Origin: Marivita sp965656765
Lineage (GTDB): Bacteria; Pseudomonadota; Alphaproteobacteria; Rhodobacterales; Rhodobacteraceae
Assembly (NCBI RefSeq): GCF_965656765.1
Contig: NZ_CBFHLV010000068.1
Location: 1 to 16,539, forward strand
Direction: 5' to 3'
Length of the DNA: 16,539 nt
The notes beneath the pieces were generated by a model. It was not told the DNA's origin. It made no database searches and saw only the letters and a list, made by a program, of their open reading frames with translations. Positions within the stretch are counted from its first letter, which is position 1. Every line of letters starts with the position of its first letter. Shown here in pieces: positions 14,641-16,539 of the stretch. The translations under genes and the position numbers were made by a program.

Positions 14641-15468
14641 ATGGCGACCGACAGAAATGTCGCGCCAGTCATTATCAAACGGAAGAAAGTGATCGTCGCA
14701 GACGGGCACCATGGTGGTGCCTGGAAAGTCGCTTATGCAGACTTTGTCACCGCGATGATGGCCTTCTTCATGCTGATGTGGCTGTTGAACGCAACAACGG
14801 AAAAACAACGCAAGGGCATCGCGGATTACTTTAGTCCAACCGCCCCGATCAGTCGTTTATCAAGCGGGTCTGACGGCATGTTCATGGGTAGTAGCGTCTT
14901 TGCCGCTGATGTCCTGCCACGTATGGGTGTGGGGGCAAGCTCATTGCATGAAACGACTGGAGAGGGCTCTAATGGGTCCACGGATTCTGCTGAAAACGAC
15001 GGTGGTCAGGCCGACGCATTTCAAGAAGTGCAGGATGTTTTGTTAGGCCTCAGTGGCGAAAGTATGGTTGAGGATCAGTGGCTTCGCCATGTAGTCACCC
15101 GCGTCACGGACGAAGGTTTGGTTCTTGAATTCTTCGACACAGACGAAGAACCACTTTTTACCAATGACGCAGAGCCAACCAAGCTTCTTCGTGAAATCGC
15201 CTATGCGGTTCGCGAAGCAAGTAAACTGCTGAGTAACGAAATCGCAATAGAAGGACATGTTGCGAAGGTTCCGGTCGTTCGGATTAATGATCCAGCTTGG
15301 GATTGGTCAGCGGATCGCGCGTTCCAGTTTTCAGACCTTTTAACGGGATATGGCTTAGAGTCTGACCGCCTGAGGCGCGTAACAGCTTATGGAGATCGTG
15401 AACCTGTGGTTGATAATCTAATGGCCACACGAAACAATCGCATTGAACTCATCTATCTGCGGTATTGA
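14641..15468 (+). CDS. motB: Flagellar motor stator protein MotB
   Basis: This 275-residue protein is the MotB half of the ion-conducting stator that anchors to peptidoglycan. The N-terminus is basic (IIKRKK) and is followed by the diagnostic single membrane helix WKVAYADFVTAMMAFFMLMW with the ion-binding aspartate D34 (E. coli MotB D32). A plug-like segment (about 52-66, TEKQRKGIADYFS) and a low-complexity Ser/Gly/Glu linker (about 72-125) lead to a C-terminal OmpA-like domain (about 155-275) with SADRA (223-227) and the closing TRNNRIEL. The usual GHTD of that domain reads EGHVAK here. The start is supported by TAAGGAGA 7 nt before ATG 14641. flgE follows 104 nt downstream on the same strand; motA is not in the window. 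Identity is certain from the helix and aspartate. Confidence 0.93.
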   Translation: MATDRNVAPVIIKRKKVIVADGHHGGAWKVAYADFVTAMMAFFMLMWLLNATTEKQRKGIADYFSPTAPISRLSSGSDGMFMGSSVFAADVLPRMGVGASSLHETTGEGSNGSTDSAENDGGQADAFQEVQDVLLGLSGESMVEDQWLRHVVTRVTDEGLVLEFFDTDEEPLFTNDAEPTKLLREIAYAVREASKLLSNEIAIEGHVAKVPVVRINDPAWDWSADRAFQFSDLLTGYGLESDRLRRVTAYGDREPVVDNLMATRNNRIELIYLRY

Positions 15469-15502
15469 ACGGTGGCGGGGAAATTAGATCAATTTTTATC
15501 CG

Positions 15503-15517
15503 TTAGGTCACCGTTAA
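15503..15517 (+). promoter_or_regulatory. CtrA-like box upstream of flgE
   Basis: TTAG (15503-15506), seven bases, then TTAA (15514-15517) is one mismatch from TTAA-N7-TTAA. The core is also visible as a direct repeat CCGTTA-N5-CCGTTA at 15500-15516. No clear -10 follows (CTTACT at 15527-15532 is weak). It lies 56 nt before the flgE ATG in the 104-nt gap after motB. Confidence 0.35.
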
Positions 15518-15572
15518 ACCCCATGCCTTACTGCTGTGTGAAGCACGAGCCATCACACCAGAAAGGCGTTTC

Positions 15573-16539
15573 ATGTCGATATCCTCATCTCTTAGCGCAG
15601 GCGTTGTTGGCCTTGCGTCACACGCAACACGATTGGCCACGATTTCCGACAACATCGCCAATTCGCAGACCCCTGGGTATAAAAGGGTTGAGGCCAATTT
15701 CCATTCGATGGTCGTAACGTCGGGCGGTGGAACCTACACTGCTGGGGGCGTACGAACGACGACGCAACGGTATATCGATCAGGATAGTGCAATCGCGACG
15801 ACCTCGAATGCGACTGACCTTGCGGTCAGCGGGCGTGGGTTTCTTCCAGTGGCTCAGGCCACTGAAGTGTTGGCTGGGTCTGAAACACCCCAGATGTTCC
15901 TCACGACGACTGGATCGTTCCGTACAGATGCAAACGGGTATTTACGCACTGCATCTGGTCAAATGCTGTTGGGATGGCCTGCCAACCTCGATGGCAGTAT
16001 TCCAAACTACCCCCGTGCGACAAGCGAAGCGCTTGAACCAGTGCGTATTAACGTCAATCAATTCAGTGGCGAACCGACCACACGGATCGAATTGGGCATC
16101 AACTTGCCAGCGACCCAAACCGAGGCAGGCGCATCTGGCGACCCCTTGACCCAGTCTATCGAGTACTACGACAACCTCGGACGGGCAGAAACACTCGAAG
16201 TCACCTTCACACCAGTTGTGTCTGCGACTGGAACATCGAACCAGTGGTCACTTGAAATCGTGGATAGCGCTGATCCAGGAACCATCCTCGGGCAATACGA
16301 TCTGGAATTTGATGATGCTAGATCGCTTGGCGGCACGTTATTTGACGTTGGCGATGTGTCTGGTGGACCTTATGATGCCGCAACAGGCATCCTGACCGTT
16401 ACCGCGCCAAGCGGCCCAATCGACATCAACATTGGACGGCTTGGTCTGAACGAAGGTCTGTCGCAATTATCCGACATTTTTGCCCCCTTCAATATCAGTC
16501 GTGACGGGGCACCGGTCGGAAAGGTCACATCGGTCGAAG
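15573..16539 (+). CDS. flgE: Flagellar hook protein FlgE, N-terminal part (3' truncated by window)
   Basis: The frame opens at ATG 15573, with AAAGG (15562-15566) as ribosome binding site, and stays open to the window end after about 322 codons. The N-terminus is the flagellar rod/hook helix (SLSAGVVGLASHATRLATIS) ending in DNIANSQTPGYKR (26-38), the conserved N-[LI]-AN-x-x-T-x-GY motif of axial proteins. It is followed by the D1 core DLAVSGRGFL and FLTTTGSFRTDANGYL, then QSIEYYDNLGRAETLEVTF, typical of the FlgE D2 domain rather than of the shorter FlgF or FlgG rod proteins. FlgE polymerises into the hook joining the basal body to the filament. It sits 104 nt after motB, as in flagellar loci of this group. 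The C-terminal half lies outside the window. Confidence 0.9.
   Translation, partial: MSISSSLSAGVVGLASHATRLATISDNIANSQTPGYKRVEANFHSMVVTSGGGTYTAGGVRTTTQRYIDQDSAIATTSNATDLAVSGRGFLPVAQATEVLAGSETPQMFLTTTGSFRTDANGYLRTASGQMLLGWPANLDGSIPNYPRATSEALEPVRINVNQFSGEPTTRIELGINLPATQTEAGASGDPLTQSIEYYDNLGRAETLEVTFTPVVSATGTSNQWSLEIVDSADPGTILGQYDLEFDDARSLGGTLFDVGDVSGGPYDAATGILTVTAPSGPIDINIGRLGLNEGLSQLSDIFAPFNISRDGAPVGKVTSVE

Overview
The window looks like a chromosome segment of a flagellated alphaproteobacterium, most likely of the Rhodobacteraceae/Roseobacter group. This is inferred from gene content and protein style: DmlA/TtuC-type dehydrogenases, an AcrB-like pump pair, a DctB/DctD pair beside a TAXI-type TRAP transporter, and a motB-flgE flagellar block. 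Both ends cut through genes.

Layout. (1) 1-2632: two tandem, non-identical beta-decarboxylating dehydrogenases of the tartrate/D-malate family (the first truncated by the window start), then an alpha/beta hydrolase of the haloacetate-dehalogenase type that carries an in-frame TAA and is probably a pseudogene. (2) 2772-7094: a two-gene RND efflux operon (periplasmic adaptor and inner-membrane pump) with no outer-membrane channel gene in view. (3) 7147-13534: a DctB-like sensor kinase overlapping a DctD-like response regulator, a hairpin, then a TAXI solute-binding protein and a fused TRAP permease separated by another strong hairpin. This reads as a sensing-and-uptake module for an organic acid. 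(4) 13536-14309, minus strand: an exported repeat protein, probably a beta-propeller, of unknown role, converging on the TRAP permease with a 1-nt gap. (5) 14641-16539: motB and the 5' part of flgE, each preceded by a CtrA-like box one mismatch from TTAA-N7-TTAA.

How the genes may work together. DctB would sense an external organic acid and phosphorylate DctD, which would control the adjacent TAXI-TRAP uptake genes. The dehydrogenases upstream could oxidise tartrate- or malate-type acids, but the RND operon lies between, so a metabolic link is only a suggestion. The most notable point is that the DctD-like protein keeps its receiver, Walker A, Walker B, arginine and Fis-type HTH elements but lacks the segment that carries the sigma-54-contacting GAFTGA loop, and no convincing -24/-12 promoter is seen before the TRAP genes. 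This points to a sigma-54-independent mode of action, as known for Rhodobacter capsulatus NtrC. I saw no tRNA, rRNA, CRISPR array, insertion sequence or phage gene.
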